Below are positions 46,401 to 60,100 of a DNA stretch of 64,000 bases, one piece after another. Every line of letters begins with the position of its first letter. Position 1 is the first letter of the stretch. The position numbers and the translations under genes were made by a program. The notes under the pieces are model-generated. The model saw only the letters and a program-made list of their open reading frames with translations. It searched no databases and had not been told where the DNA came from. Source of the DNA: Latrodectus hesperus (Eukaryota > Arthropoda > Arachnida > Araneae > Theridiidae); NCBI GenBank assembly GCA_037975125.1, contig CM075851.1, positions 77,429,063-77,493,062 on the forward strand. Reading direction: 5' to 3'.

Positions 46401-49005
46401 GTAGCATAAGATATTGATTTTTTTTCGTACAAACAAAATTATAAATGTTAATTAGTTATAGTTTAGTTTTGGACATGAATTTTATTTTACACCCACGTAA
46501 AATGAAAAATGTAATAAAATTATTGTTACATTAATGTCATAAAAGCTTTTACAAACCTTATCTCTATCATCAAGTACATAAAATATCAATTTTAATAATT
46601 AAAACTCACAAAAACTGGAAAATTAAAGATTAGAGTGAAAACTATATGAAAAATTAAAATGTATATAAAGAAATGCATACATTCTTTCTGAATGCAATAA
46701 GTAGTGTATCTTTGATTTCACATTACTAAATTTATAGAACTTAGTGTGAGTTATTGATATTAGAATATCAATTATTTCAACACTTTTTAAAATTCTCTTT
46801 AAAGTAGACACATAACATTCCATTTATACTTATATATTTACCATTAATATTTATTAATATTCTTGAAATAGGCCTAATATATAATTAATATAAATATTTT
46901 TCTGAGAAAAATACTATAAAAATATTGTAAATCAGCATAGTAATTTGTAGATTAATTGAAATAATTAATTGCATATAGTGATGTTTCAAAATTCGGTATA
47001 TTAATCATCTTGCTACATAAGAGAGCATTTTTATATTAACTCATCAACTGCTAAACTGTAATTTATAAATGTTAAAAATACTTTAATTACTGAAATACAT
47101 TCAAAGGAATAATATTTGGAAAGCTTATGAATTTTTCTTCGTATTACTTTGCAAAAGTTGTCAATCAAGTGTTTGCAAAATTCTTGCTAAAAGTGAATTT
47201 TATGAACTCAAAAAGTGTCAATTTATCATAAAGGAATCATTTCCTTTTCATTACATTTAATTCAAATTCATTTATTCCAGCTACAATACATTTGATCAAC
47301 ATTTATCTGAGTCCCTCTATACATGCTTAGAATCGTTGTTTCAAATCAGTGTAAACTTTTTACTTATTTTCTTACATTTAATTGGATTTATTATGTGGCA
47401 ACGAAATGCTATTTCCAACCAATAAAAGTGCATTTAATGCACCAATGCTCAGAAACTATATCCAAACTCTGGGAAATTTATTAGTGAAATGCAAATAACA
47501 TGAAATTTTTTATTTGTGTTTGCATTTGTTAAGAGATAAATGCTTTGCATAAATATATAATTTTGAATTTGATCATTTCATTTCTCATAAAATTTCGTGG
47601 GAAGCTTTTCATTGCTATAATCCTTTCCATCGAAACCCGGGATTCTTTTGATAATAATTCTTTTATTTGTATGTACAATTAAACACTATCTCATAACAAT
47701 ATATCATTTGAAATCTGAAAGACCGTTAAAAATGTTTATTATCAAAAAAAGGACTATCGGTAAATGTCGCTCAGCAATAAGAATCAATACTGCTTAATAT
47801 AGTTCACTTAATGTTGTATAAATCGATAAACTAAAATTGTATCATTCTAAAAATCATAATAATAATATACCATAGCAAGTTTTTTAATAAAAAATAAAAA
47901 GAATAACTTATTTTGAAAATAATTGATTATGTCATAATATTATTGAATTGTTGTAGGAAAGGAATATCAAATTTTATTTCAAATCTCTTACAGCTTAAAG
48001 GGATCGAAGATTGTTTTTTTATACTTTAATTTTATTATACTGTGTAAAAGAGAATTTCTTATTTTGTTTTCATATAAAGAGAAATTTATGTATGATAGGA
48101 GATAATACTATTTCAGTTAGTTTGAATTTAACATTAGAGTTTAATTTCAAAATATTTCAATATTTCTTGATAATGAGAGATTTTATTTTCAGAATAGCAC
48201 AAGTTATGAAATGTACAATCTATGGAAATTCCTAATAAAATGTAATCGTGCAATATATATGGATAAATAAAGTTTCATGTGTTTCTGATGTTTTTTTATT
48301 TTACAGAAATTTTTTTCTGAATTTTAGAAAATAATTATATAAAACATTAAGAGATTTTTTTTAGGATTCCTGTGCTTAAATTCATCTACACTTTGTAAGA
48401 CGGAAAGCATTTATTGTATAGATGCATAAATTTTTACAGATAATATAAATGTAATGTAATAAAAGGAAAATAAAATTTTGCAATAAGAAACTAAAATTCA
48501 AAAAATGAAATAAATTATTTTATAAAATGTGAGTTGTTTTGTAAATTATTAAGTATCTCCATCAAAATAATTAAATAATTTTTATTATGATGAGTTCAAA
48601 GAAGATCAAACATCATTCCATACACCTCCAGAAGATTTTATCATTGAACTCAAATTATATAAATATTCTTTGTAATGAAGCAATAAATTCCATATAAAGT
48701 AAATTGAAGATAAATTTATTGGTGGTTATCAGTAACTAGCTGCATTTCATACCAAATTCGCAAATAAATAAATAGTAATATCAATGGTAATGAATTAATT
48801 TATAATAACATTTAAATGTATAAGCATATTATATCTTCAAATATTAATTTAATAAGTATTTCATGTTTATTTTTTAACTTACTTCTGATTCACTGAAATA
48901 GAAGGTAAAATTACTTTTAATACATATTGTGTTAAATATCGTGCCCAAAATAAAGCATAATTCACGCGTGTGTGTTTTTGTGTGTGAGCTTATGTCATGT
49001 ATACA
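43435..49005. other. AT-rich sequence without recognisable gene
   Basis: About 5.5 kb of very AT-rich DNA with only short, biased open frames. No transposon ends, RNA genes or domains are visible. Confidence 0.55.
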
Positions 49006-49062
49006 TATAGATAGATAGGTAGAGGGATAGACAGTTAGATACATAGACGCACAGATAGATAA
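49006..49062. repeat. Imperfect (GATA)n repeat
   Basis: Degenerate run of GATA/CATA/GACA tetramers on the plus strand. Confidence 0.75.
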
Positions 49063-51187
49063 ATTGATATAGCAATATAAACTATAGAAATTATCCTAAA
49101 ACCATTTGAATCTTCTTTGAAATGGACATATACATGTTCCATATGGTGGTAAATAGGATGCTGCATGATTTTTCAAGTAGGAAGTTTTCTAGCTCCATGG
49201 AGAGCTGAAGTAAAAGGATAACAGGATCTCGCTGTTTACTTCAAAACAGACCACAGAAAGCTCTATGTTCTTTAAATCAAGTGAACAAGCAGGTTACAGA
49301 AGCTGGTCAACTGATTCCTCATTTCCCAAACCATTATAGGGCAGTTATACTACCCTGAATCTGATTGAAGAAGTTTCCAGGTTTAAAAAATGCTATCTAC
49401 AGTAAATGCAGTTAGCGATCCAAAAGAAGCACAAAGTACTAAGTGACTCATTTATGTAAAAAAAAAATCATAGTATTACCTTCAAAATACTTTCTTTTGC
49501 ATTTCTTTTCGAATTATATAACCGATACTCGGTTCTGTAGATATTCATTCGGCTTAGCTGTCACTTTGGTCATAGTACTTCTCCATCTAGCTGTCACAAT
49601 CTTCCTAATGTCCATCAATCTCTTGTAAGGAGTTTAATTTTCCTTCAACAGTTTTGTCACTGATTTTCTTATGGTTACATTTTTCTATGTTCCCTTGACC
49701 TTCGACATGATATTTGTTAGCTTTAACAGATGTACCACTGCGATTGTCAATGTACCAACCTGATGGCTTCCACTATCTTTTCTAGTGGAAATTTGACAGG
49801 TTATAACAGGTTAGTTTTGTTATAATGAATATAAAAAATTGATATTTTTGTGATAATTAGATATAAAAATTTGAACAATATTAAACAAACAAAATTGTCT
49901 TTTTTTTTTCAAAATTTAGATTGATGAAAATGTTATTTTTAGAACTGAAAGTTTTAAAAACATTAAAAGCTATATTACATAAAAATCATGTAAAATAAAT
50001 TAATGTAAAATCTTTTTAGATTATTTTAATATGAATAATGATAAAATTTTATATTTATTGCATAAAACTACTATACTTTTAATGAAAAATAAATTTATTT
50101 ATAATATATAATAAACAGAAACTTTTATCTTCAACCGTTTTCTTCAGATAAAAATATTTTAGCAGCTGTATTTAAAGAACAAATGAAAAATTAACTAAAA
50201 GGTCTATATTAAAATTATGCATTACATATATTATATATTAGATTATATAAAAAATTCAAAATAATTGAATACATATGGCTTACTATATGCGTTAAACAGT
50301 TACAATGCTTGGGTAGATTATGAGTAAGTTTTGATTTCTTATCGTTTAAAATAATAAATACATTATTTCAAAAATGATCTATCCCTTACCTGCTTAGTAA
50401 AAAATATCCTTAAAAAGACAAAAAAATTAAATCAATAGTCTAAAATATTAAACTTACAAATGTATTTAGAATAATGTTTCTGATAAATTTGACATATCGT
50501 TCTGTATTTCTTGTATAAAATAAAATCCATCATTTTCCACTACAATATTGTTATTTTAAATTAATTTCAGAAGTCTGAAATTTATTTCTGAGGATTCTAA
50601 GTAAATAGGTTGCATCTGACGAGAAGACTCTTCCATAATTTATATTCAAATGATTTACAATTTCATATTTTCTTTTAAATACTGTATGTTACTATTGAAT
50701 TGAAATATCTTTTTTTTTTCTGAAGAATATCTTTCTTCATTGGTAGCTAACTATAGTCATCAATGATTTTTCATTACCTTTATTACCTGGGTTTAATAAT
50801 TATCCTTACAAATTCATTACGTTTAATATATTCTATGCATAATCCTTTAAGAATACTACTCTTACGTGCCGGGGATGTAAAAATAAATTCATTGAATTGA
50901 AATACTTTCTATAATCAAAATCTTGCACTGTAAAATAGAAATTAAAATAAATAACAAATATTTTTTAGGAAAAAATTTGATTTCTTTCTAAAATCTCAAT
51001 CATTATTTGCAATAAAATTAGACGTTTAGTAATTTATTAAAAAAATTCACAGAAACTGAAATTTTGTTTTAATAAAAGAGAGGGTAATAGTTAAACTTCA
51101 AAAAATTATTTCTATGTCTTTTTTTTTCTTTTATAAAAACATGATAGTATCTTTATTGGAAACATTTAAAGTTAATCACAGAAAATA
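49063..51187. other. Intergenic; 49.15-49.8 kb less AT-rich, unidentified
   Basis: 49150-49800 is visibly less AT-rich than its surroundings. On the minus strand of roughly 49510-49700 a frame with two stops reads VTKLLKEN then TPYKRLMDIRKIVTARWRST and KPNEYLQNR, which looks coding-like, but I cannot assign it. The remainder to 51187 is plain AT-rich DNA. Confidence 0.4.
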
Positions 51188-52445
51188 CAGACTGAAGACC
51201 ACGAAAAAAGCAACAAGCTATAGGAAATAAGCAAACTATGTGAAATTTATATCTAGCTTTTTAGAATATGATGTATGAAACTTACTGACAACTCGGGTGA
51301 ATGTAGTTTAATCTATAAGCGCTGCATAAAGAGAGAAAACACTCATATTGCAAATTTAAAATACTGATGTTTTTTGCATAAGATCGTCAGTGATCAAATT
51401 GCAAAAAAAAAAAATGCAAATGTGAAGTGAATCTGCAGTCTTTGGCAGCAGAAAAGAAGTTGCGTCAGTGCACACGATGACAAGCATATTTTGTGCACAC
51501 CAGTGATGTATTTCTCAGATACATCCCGGATTACAACATAATAGATTCAATTTATTATGTAGCATTCAGTACCTGCTAGTACCATTTGATATCATTTGAA
51601 GCTGAGTGGAATATTCAACAGGTGCTTCTTGTTTCAGTTATCTTTGACTCAATTCTACAGTATTTGGGTCTTCAGTTGTGCGAGGAAAAACATTCATGGA
51701 TAATGGAATAGACCGACATTGTTTTCATTGACAAATCTTATTTCTGTCTGCAACATTGCAATGGTTTGATTCAAGTCTGAAGATATCGCAATCAGATATA
51801 CTAAATTGTTGCATTCATCGTGAAACTATGCATTTCTACACTGATCTTATTCCCGCTGTCATGACCTGGAGTGATACTGAATCAAACTCTAACATCTTTC
51901 TAGTATGCATTACCAGTACAATGAACAACCAGATGTATATTTTTGAAGTGTTGGAGCTCGTAATCTTCTTATCTCTTCAGTAGTTGCCATCTGCTGTAAT
52001 GCAACAAAATAATATGTGACCTCAAGGGGAATCAAATGCTTAACAGTTCTTATTTACACATGAGATTTAATTGCTTTCTTGAGTTGCTTGCTTTCCCAAT
52101 GTATCATCAATCAAAAATGTGTGGTGCATGCTTGTACAACAAGTAATCAGAAATACATCATTGGTTGCTACAGAAGATCACTTTCAACATAATTTGGAAA
52201 CTGCATCGACTGTTGCACCTTATGGATAAATCCAAAGAGTCTGAGATTCTATGTGGAGGCATTGGGCAGAGGTTGCAGTTACCAATGAAGGGTAATCAAA
52301 TTTCTGATTTTGTCATCATCCATATTTCACATGAGGCTCTAATTTCAACCATTTGATCTCTGTATATTGTGAGATATCTATTAATTTAATTTTTCTGTGC
52401 TATCTCTGGTTGTTCTTGGTGTTGCATTTTTGATGGACAATAGTG
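51188..52445 (+). mobile_element. Ancient Tc1-like transposon related to the 18-kb copy
   Basis: The first ~60 bp align with the start of the element at 18034 (shared spacing of GCAAC, GCAAA and ATGTGAAATTTA-type blocks). The last ~40 bp (TTCTTGGTGTTGCATTTTTGA and on to AATAGTG) align with its end. TA flanks both sides (51186-51187, 52446-52447). The inverted repeats are much more eroded than in the 18-kb copy. Its length of about 1.26 kb suggests small internal losses. Confidence 0.78.
51370..52360 (+). pseudogene. Tc1 transposase remnant
   Basis: Recognisable blocks, in different frames: FIDKSYFCLQHCNG (the first catalytic Asp kept, with Lys where TDES has Glu), MTWSDTESNSNIFLV and FEVLELVIF (family MVWGGIGY and EVLEPVVLPYI), FPNVSSIKNVW (family SPDLSPIENVW, so the third acid reads Lys) and a C-terminal IQRV-DSMWRHWAEVAVTNEG (family IQSLFDSMPRRVAAVI). 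The second catalytic block is replaced by QQNNM. Stops are frequent. Start and end are approximate because both are eroded. Block order and spacing match the pseudogene at 18206-19247. Confidence 0.72.
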
Positions 52446-52447
52446 TA

Positions 52448-53461
52448 AATAGGTGAAAAGAATTATGTGACAGGATGTTACAAACAATAATCATAATATG
52501 GTTTCAGTGTTTGAACAACTTTTATAGCATAGTTCATGAACTACCAAAGGGTATTTGAACGGTCCAAAATACAAGTACGATCAATTATATTAATTTGTTT
52601 TCCACACATATTTCTTTTAATGAAATCAAATTACTTCATCTACTACATATTAGAAACAGATAATTTAGTATATTTCATTATCATAATTTTTCATTGTTTC
52701 TTGTTATTGGCAAATAGAAAAGAAATTTAGATATAATTTTCATTGTAGCTCATTATATAAACCAACGCGTTGTTAAGATACAGTACAATTTATGCAAGAA
52801 GAACTATTTTCTTCTTGTTAAGTTAATGTTATCTCCTAATAAAAGTATTTTCAGAAAACTCAAATGTTTGCACTAAACATGCCACCTTTTGATTCCCAAA
52901 GTGCAATTAATAGGATTCTTTTTGCTGATTAATTTCCTTTTTTTATTCAGGTATCGTCTTCAAGAAGACATCGTATTCAGATACCTTCAAGAATGATAAA
53001 GTTACTTTAATCATACAGTGGTATCAAAAATTATTTGGAGACAGATAATCTAGAAGTGTATTTAAGGTCTCCAATTATAACACTGACCTTGAATACATGT
53101 AAATTTATATAAAGGTATAAAGAGAGAAAAATGTGGCACCAACTATAAAGTGTTCTACAGTTGAGAATAATGGTAAGAAAATATGAGCTCATGTCTAGAA
53201 TACCTTATTTCCGACAGTAACCTCAACTTGATTAATTATAAATACTTGTAAAATTATAAAAACTTAATAAAATTCACAATAAGATGTGATTATATATTTT
53301 TCTAATGATTAGATATGTTTAGATAACTATTACATATATTTTGCAAATACTTTTCTTAACAGCAACTCAAATTTATGTGCATTAAGTTTTGTTCACTTGC
53401 GGTATATTTTTTTAACTTGATGATTTTATATAATATATAGATTAGGGGAAAATATAATTGT
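52448..53461. other. AT-rich intergenic sequence
   Basis: No gene is visible. At about 52950-52995 a 22-bp stretch (ATTCAGGTATCGTCTTCAAG) is imperfectly repeated as ATTCAGATACCTTCAAG. Confidence 0.45.
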
Positions 53462-54747
53462 GTTGGACAAAAATCACAGGCCAATAGAGCTACGGCATTA
53501 CAACAAAACATCTTAAGGATAGCAGGAAACAATTGGGGAACTTCCCAAAGACATCGAATCTTATTATATCAAACTGTAAGAGAGAGGATGTTGGCGCATG
53601 GGGCAGTAATTTGGGGAACGCCATTAACAACAAGGGCAAAACAATTACTTACTTCGATTCAAAGGAAATTTTTGCTAAACATCACTGGTGTGTTAAGAAC
53701 GACTCCTTTAGCAGCTCTTCAAGTTATAACTGGAATACCTCTTCTCTACCTAAAAATAGAAACCGAGGCAAAGGCATGCAAGGGCACAAATTCCTTGTGA
53801 AGTTGATCCTATTCTTCCTGCACCAAATTTGATTGAGAAAGTTATAATTGATTATAAAAGGAGAAACAATCCAACCTTGAGTCTTCAATATTGAGAGCAA
53901 AGTAAGAATACTTGAGCAAAACCATATACCATGTTACAATAAAGGCTTCCTAACAATTTTCACAGATGGCTCAAAAATAGAAGAAAGAGTTGCATCCGGA
54001 ATTGTAGTATACTCTGAACTCGGATTACAAAGCACTTGGAGTACTGGGCTACAACTCGAGAACACAGTATACCAAGCTGAAGTCTATGCTCTGCATAAAG
54101 CCATTCAAGTAGCTGCTTCACAACCTCTTCCAAAAAACATTTGGTCAGATAGTCAAGCATGCCTTAAATCTTTATATAATCCTCTTAACATATGTCCTAT
54201 GGTACGAGAAATGCAAGGTCTCCTAACAACAGCTGATAACATCAGGATTGGTTGGGTAAAGGCCCATCAAGGTACAGAAAGAAATGAGGCAGCGGACAGA
54301 GTTGCAAAAGCGGCTGCACTATCAAGTAATTCTTCTCAGGTCCTACCATTACCACGTTGCCATACCAAATCTTTACTTGATAATTGGATAATGGATCGTT
54401 GGCAGGAAGATTGGGATAATGGAATAGCTGGAAGAAATGTTCACGAGATGATACCGAAAGTTAACAGGAAAACCCTTAACTGGACTAGGAATGAGGTACT
54501 TTTCTTTACGGGCCATGGACCATTTCCATATTACTTCCACAGATTCCACATTTCTGACTCCAAAGATTGCACTTGTGGAAAAGAAGGCAATCCACTCCAC
54601 TTCTTGACAACCTGCTCCTTAACATTATCCTGGCATTTAGCCATACCCAGCGAAAATTGGAAGATCCTCTCGAAGAAGAGAATGCTGAGAAATCGTACAG
54701 TGAGAACAAAATTAAATAAAACAGTTGAATTCCTAATAAACAATTAA
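53462..54747 (+). pseudogene. LINE ORF2 remnant: RT thumb, RNase H, zinc knuckle
   Basis: The first frame (53462-53800) has NRATALQQNILRIAGNNWG, LAHGAVIWG and KFLLNITGVLRTTPLAALQV, the thumb region after the RT domain, and ends at a TGA near 53798. A shift and possible deletion lead to a second frame open from 53881 to 54747 (289 codons). It holds RNase H with Asp in IFTDGSK, Glu in YQAEVYAL, Asp in WSDSQA and Asp in RNEAADRVAK, preceded by GWVKAHQG, then FFTGHGPFPYYFHRF and the knuckle CTCGKEGNPLHFLTTC (CX1CX7HX4C). This RNase H half is unbroken and is the best preserved coding stretch in the window. It is not a host gene: no start is present and the order is that of R1/I-type LINEs. Confidence 0.88.
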
Positions 54748-55208
54748 AACTTAGTTTATTGGGTTGGGAACTCTTCTACAACTTAGCAAAAACCATGTTT
54801 TGATCAAAGTAAGGCTTTGTCTTTGTAAATATCAAAAACTTTTTGAATATGTTTTATAAATTTTAATTTAATTATAACCAAGAACTTTGCAAAATTACAA
54901 TTATTATGCTAACTATATATAATTCATCATAGACTCCATTACATTGTCATCTTGTTTTCATCTTTACAATTAACCAGAATTTGATTGAATATTTAAAGAC
55001 CTGTTGATCATATCTGCATATCATATTAAATATATGTTGATCATGTTAAAGACATGATAATCATGTTCAACTGTTGTAAAAAATTTTATAATGTCATTTT
55101 TTAATATATTTTTAAATGAAAGTCCCAGCAGCTGTCATTAAACTGGTAAAGCTCCTTGGAGCTAGGTACAGGGGAGTTCGCTGGTGTCAATGTCAATGTC
55201 AATTACAT
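53462..55208 (+). mobile_element. 5'-truncated R1/I-like LINE with (TGTCAA)3 tail
   Basis: The sequence enters in RT-thumb coding, continues through RNase H and a zinc knuckle to a stop at 54745-54747, and is followed by a long AT-rich 3' UTR. A distinctive, less AT-rich end at 55120-55205 contains the palindrome AGCTCCTTGGAGCT and three TGTCAA units, which I take as the 3' tail. GACAAAATCA after the tail (about 55209) resembles GACAAAAATCA near 53466, differing by one A. If this is a target duplication, the body would begin near 53477. That point is weak. The extent of the 3' UTR is inferred. Confidence 0.65.
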
Positions 55209-56518
55209 CAGACAAAATCATCTTGTTTTTAATTTTCATTCTCCACATTTATTATTTATATTTTCTTTAAATTTGCATTTCTTAAATTAATACAACTAGT
55301 CTTAACTTCACCTCCTGCCTTGTATTATTTTAAAATTCTTCAAATTATTCAACTAATTATCACAAAGGCAAAAAAGAAAATTCATATAAAGTGTAACAAA
55401 ATTTGAAACATAAAATTTCGATTTTTTAAGAATTTCAGTAAATATTTTTATTAATTTTAGCTACGTTAATGTGAGGGAACATGTAAGTTTCTCTTCGTTC
55501 ATTACTTTATGAAGAATTTGAATTTCTTAAAGCAGCATTTTTCTCTTAGTTATTTCTGGATTAAAATTAAAATTACTTTTAATTTTGAAATGAAAAAAGC
55601 TACATTATTAATAAAAAGTTGCTCAGAATAAATCAGAAGTAATATTTACATCTGTATTTCTTTGGCAAATGCAATTTAAGGAAAATCATGCATAAGCATA
55701 AAATATAGTAATTAATTTTTTATTTCATCCCCGTGTATTTAGTAATTAAAAACTAAATTTTTCAGAAGGGAATTAGTACACCAAAAACAACTATATTTTG
55801 AAATTTTATGCAAAAATCATAAAAGATATCTCATAATTTTATTACTCTAACAATATAATTTTAAAAGAAAGCATTATATTTAATCATTTGAATATTTTAT
55901 TTTTGTCTTTTGAAAAATTTTAATGTAATAGTAATTTTTTCAGGAATTTATTTGGTCACTTATCTCTAAGTATATTTTGTTTCCTTATATGAAGAAAAAT
56001 ATTGTTTTAAATTTTATACTTAACTTTTGACTGCTCTTTGTTCACTTTGTCAATGTTTAATGCTCAACCTCAAGTTAAATTGGAAAACCAAAACTAAATA
56101 AAGATTAAAATGCATTCGAGCGCACGTGAACCTCAGGTTTTTTGTATCCCGTAAAAAATATTTATCATTAATTGTTCTTAGAGCTCTTCTTCTTTGAATA
56201 AAGATCTATCAAACGTAAAAGGACAAAGAAGAGAAAAATGTAACAATTGAAAGCATATTTTATGCATTTTTATTTTTTCTTTGTTTCTGTTCTCCCTCAA
56301 GGTATTACGGCGGATATTTTATTGTCATGAGAATTCCTAATTTACTTAATTTCCTAAATTCATTTATAAACAGAGAAGGAATACAAATTTTATTGATACT
56401 TAAGTAAAACCATAACTAAAGAGAAATTTTTTTCAAATACGCAAACAAGTGTTTTCTGTTATTAATTCTTTTTATATAAATTTAGAAAAATTATGAGGTT
56501 TTTATCTTAGAAACTTAA
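55209..56518. other. AT-rich intergenic sequence
   Basis: No gene is visible. Confidence 0.5.
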
Positions 56519-56614
56519 ATGAAACTAGAAGTTATATAACAAAATTTAAATAATAAATAAATAAAAATGAAACTAGAAGTTATATAACAAAATTTAAATA
56601 ATAAATAAATAAAA
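56519..56614. repeat. Perfect 48-bp tandem duplication
   Basis: 56519-56566 and 56567-56614 are identical over all 48 bases, beginning ATGAAACTAGAAG. No differences in neutral-looking DNA implies a recent event or an assembly artefact. Confidence 0.95.
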
Positions 56615-56950
56615 ATTAATCATAGTGAATTTAAATTTAAAAAATATTTGTAAATGTATTAGAAAATTTTCAGTTATTAATTTCATTGAAATACTGAAGA
56701 AGTTTGCTTTAAAATATTATTTGATGGTTTTCCAGTATTATTAACACAATAAGTTTCTATATATATATATATAGATTTTAATACTATTTATTTCTCTATT
56801 TATTAGTTTTTCATACAATTTATTTCCCTATTTACTGGATTTATGGTTTTGTGTACAAAAGTAATTTAGTTAATTAATAAAATGTAACATAACTGTGATG
56901 AATTGGAAGAATTTAACTAATTATAAAGAAAGTAATTATATTCTTTAAAT

Positions 56951-56971
56951 TCTCTCTCTCTCTCTCTCTCC
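56951..56971. repeat. (TC)n microsatellite, 21 bp
   Basis: Pure TC dinucleotide run. Confidence 0.95.
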
Positions 56972-57036
56972 TTATGACTTTCTGAAGAACATATTTTATT
57001 TATGCATTTGCTAATCAAGATATCTTTATTAGAGCT

Positions 57037-57040
<4 letters not shown>

Positions 57041-57123
<83 letters not shown>
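57041..57123. repeat. (TA)n microsatellite, ~83 bp
   Basis: Pure TA repeat followed by two copies of TATTCGGA and further short AT runs to about 57161. Confidence 0.95.
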
Positions 57124-57125
<2 letters not shown>

Positions 57126-57161
57126 GGATATTCGGATAAATATATATATATTTATATATAT

Positions 57162-60100
57162 GTATGCATGTACGCATGGTTAATTATACATAAAATAATT
57201 TATTGCTCCATTAAATGTGTAAGTTATAAAATATTATTACTAGTTTGTTGCAAATTTAATAAATATATTGTTTTAATAATAAATATATTTTTTATTATGA
57301 TCAATTATTCGCTACTATACTTAATAAATCAGTATCAGTTAAGTCATATTCGGATAAATGTCGTTATTAAAAATGCTCTTTTAATATTTTAGGAATCTTT
57401 TAAAATGTGTTTTTTATCTTACATATGAAAAATTATCAACCCCTAATCATATACTAAAAATGTTTCTTGTAATAATTTGCTTAAAGATATAAATAAACAC
57501 TATTCATAAATTACATATGATAAAAGAATTATTGTGAGAAAACTAATTATATTTATTAATTTATAATACATTATAGATATTTAATATATAGTAGATCATT
57601 TGAAATCCTTCCTAAAATGAAACATAATTCCTTTGATGAAGTATTTGATATATTTGAATATTTTAGTTTAATGCTTTAATTATTGTTTTATATGAAAAAT
57701 ATAATTTTTCGCATTTCACAAATTAATTTAGTTTAACAATGGCCAAAGGATACTTTAAATGTAATCATTTTTAGCTATTTTAAGGCAATCAAGATGCATG
57801 GTAGGTACCTAAAACTGGAAAATACTAAGTTAATCATGAAGGAAATTATAATTGAAAAATATAAATAAAATTTTTTAATAAAAAAATATGAATAAAAATT
57901 AGAGTTCTCTGTTATAGATAAAACTAGAATACTCTATAGAAATTAGAGCATCAAGGTAAGATTTTAATTAATATGATGAATGAAATAGTTTAACTTTTCT
58001 AGTAATTGAACTATACATTAAAACATTTTAAAAACTCTATATTCTTTTTGAAAAAACATAATTCTTATGTTTTTCTACTGTTTGTTAACTGAGTTAATTG
58101 CGATCATTTGAAAGAAATATTTAAATTTTATTATTAAAGGTAATAAACTATAGGGTACAGTTAAACTAAACAATATTTCTATTGAAGTGACTGGAAAATA
58201 TAGTTTTAAAGCCACAGAAATCTTTAGTATGTGATATATTATTATTTTCTCACATTATTGGAAAATAGTAACTAAACTCCTGATCAAATCTGTAAAAGTT
58301 CTCTTTGCCAAGAAGTATTAAGAGACTTTTATTATTTAAATTTAGATTAATTTACAATGACTTACCCTAACAAAGTTCCCTTTGATGTGATCTTTCTGTA
58401 TGTTATTACAAAAATATTAATTAAAAAATTACTCGATTGCATTGATTACTTATACTAGACGTTGCATATATTGTGAAATTTTTAAGATATGTATTTAAAT
58501 ATAATTCTGCATTTATTATTCGTTATAGTTTCTATACATATAAATGTGTATAAATTAGTTGCTGCGTAAGAATTCTCTGTTAACAGAAATACATTTCGTA
58601 AGTTTTCTTTTATTATTGAATTTTCGAATTTTTTATTAAAATTTTGAGGGGAGGGAGAGATTTTTGTTATTCTCCAATGTGTAAAAATGAAGAAAAGTAT
58701 GCAAAAAAGTTTTGTAGAACTAATATCTAAATGGCAGTTTTTAAAGACTGATCTAATACCTGAAAGTCACCTTTATGAATAATGTTCGGTATTTCTTATA
58801 GAAGATAAAATGCTCCTTAGAAATAGAATTATGGAAAATAGTAATATTAGACTACTAATAAAGAGGAGATGAATATGATAGTTCTAAGTGTCAGAGAAAA
58901 ACACAAATAATATACATGCAACCTAATCATAACTCAGAATATTCTATGGCTTCCTATGTTTTGATAAGTTCATATCATCTAAAACTTAGTAAGAATCTTT
59001 GTAAGACTTCAAAAGAATAGTGTCATACGTTATAATGCGCAATGCAATAAAATACTCATTTACATATACTATCATCTTTTATAATAATGATGAAATCAAC
59101 TGAAATTGTTGCAACATGTTGTATTCAAATTGTTACAGTCAAAATAATCAAACTGAAAATTCATCTTTATTGAATTCCAAGAGATGAGTGCTAGAATTTC
59201 CATTAATATTATATTCTGATAGAAATATCTAAGCTTAATTTGAAACTTCGTTAAACAATGAAGCTAAGGTCACTACACACATTATAAGATATCTTTAAAA
59301 TTCAAGAAAGTATTATATTGCTCTCAATAAAAATTGAAATAAAACTATGTAGAAAATATTATGTCTATCATATTAAACCATTTACAAATATTAAAACAGA
59401 TATCTATAATTCTGTAAAAATAACAATATGATTTACATTCTACAAAAGTAAATTACTTAGCATTGGATACATTTTTAATAATCCTTACTTTTGCAAAGTT
59501 TATATAAGAAAAAATAATTTAAGGTTATAAGTAAAATAGCTAACTGTATTCGTATGGAACATATAGACTGCTGTATTAGATTTATAAATTTATCTCTACG
59601 AATAATTTTTTTTACAAATTTAGACAAAGGGCTATATATAAATTAGGACATAATAGAAAATGGAATTACTAAAACAAATTTAATGAGTTTTTATTAAAGA
59701 GAAACAGAAAATGATATAATTATCAATAATTATTCAGGCGTGTTCTCTCGAGTATGTATTTAAGAATTTCATAGTTCATATAGAATTTCATAAAATTTAA
59801 ATGGTTAAACCTATTTATGCACATAATAAATAAGTATTTGATAAATATAGCTTATCCTTTTCAAAAGAAATATGGATAATTCCTACTTAACATTAAGTAA
59901 ACATAATTTACTTCGCATGAAAATTTAACAAGGTCAAAACAGAAGAAGGTAATATCGCTAATGATTAAATACTGTGTCCTTTTTTACTAAATTATATGTA
60001 TAAGCAAGAATTTAAAAATTTATATTAGAATTAGTATTATTTGTAAATTCATTTAGCACACATTTTCCATAAAGTTAATTTTAGTAACAAAAAGAGGTGT

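Noticed and set aside
49150..49440. Possible Ty3-type RNase H or integrase remnant (frame with AVYFKTDHRKL)
   Set aside because: One short resemblance only; no neighbouring motif or catalytic pattern supports it.
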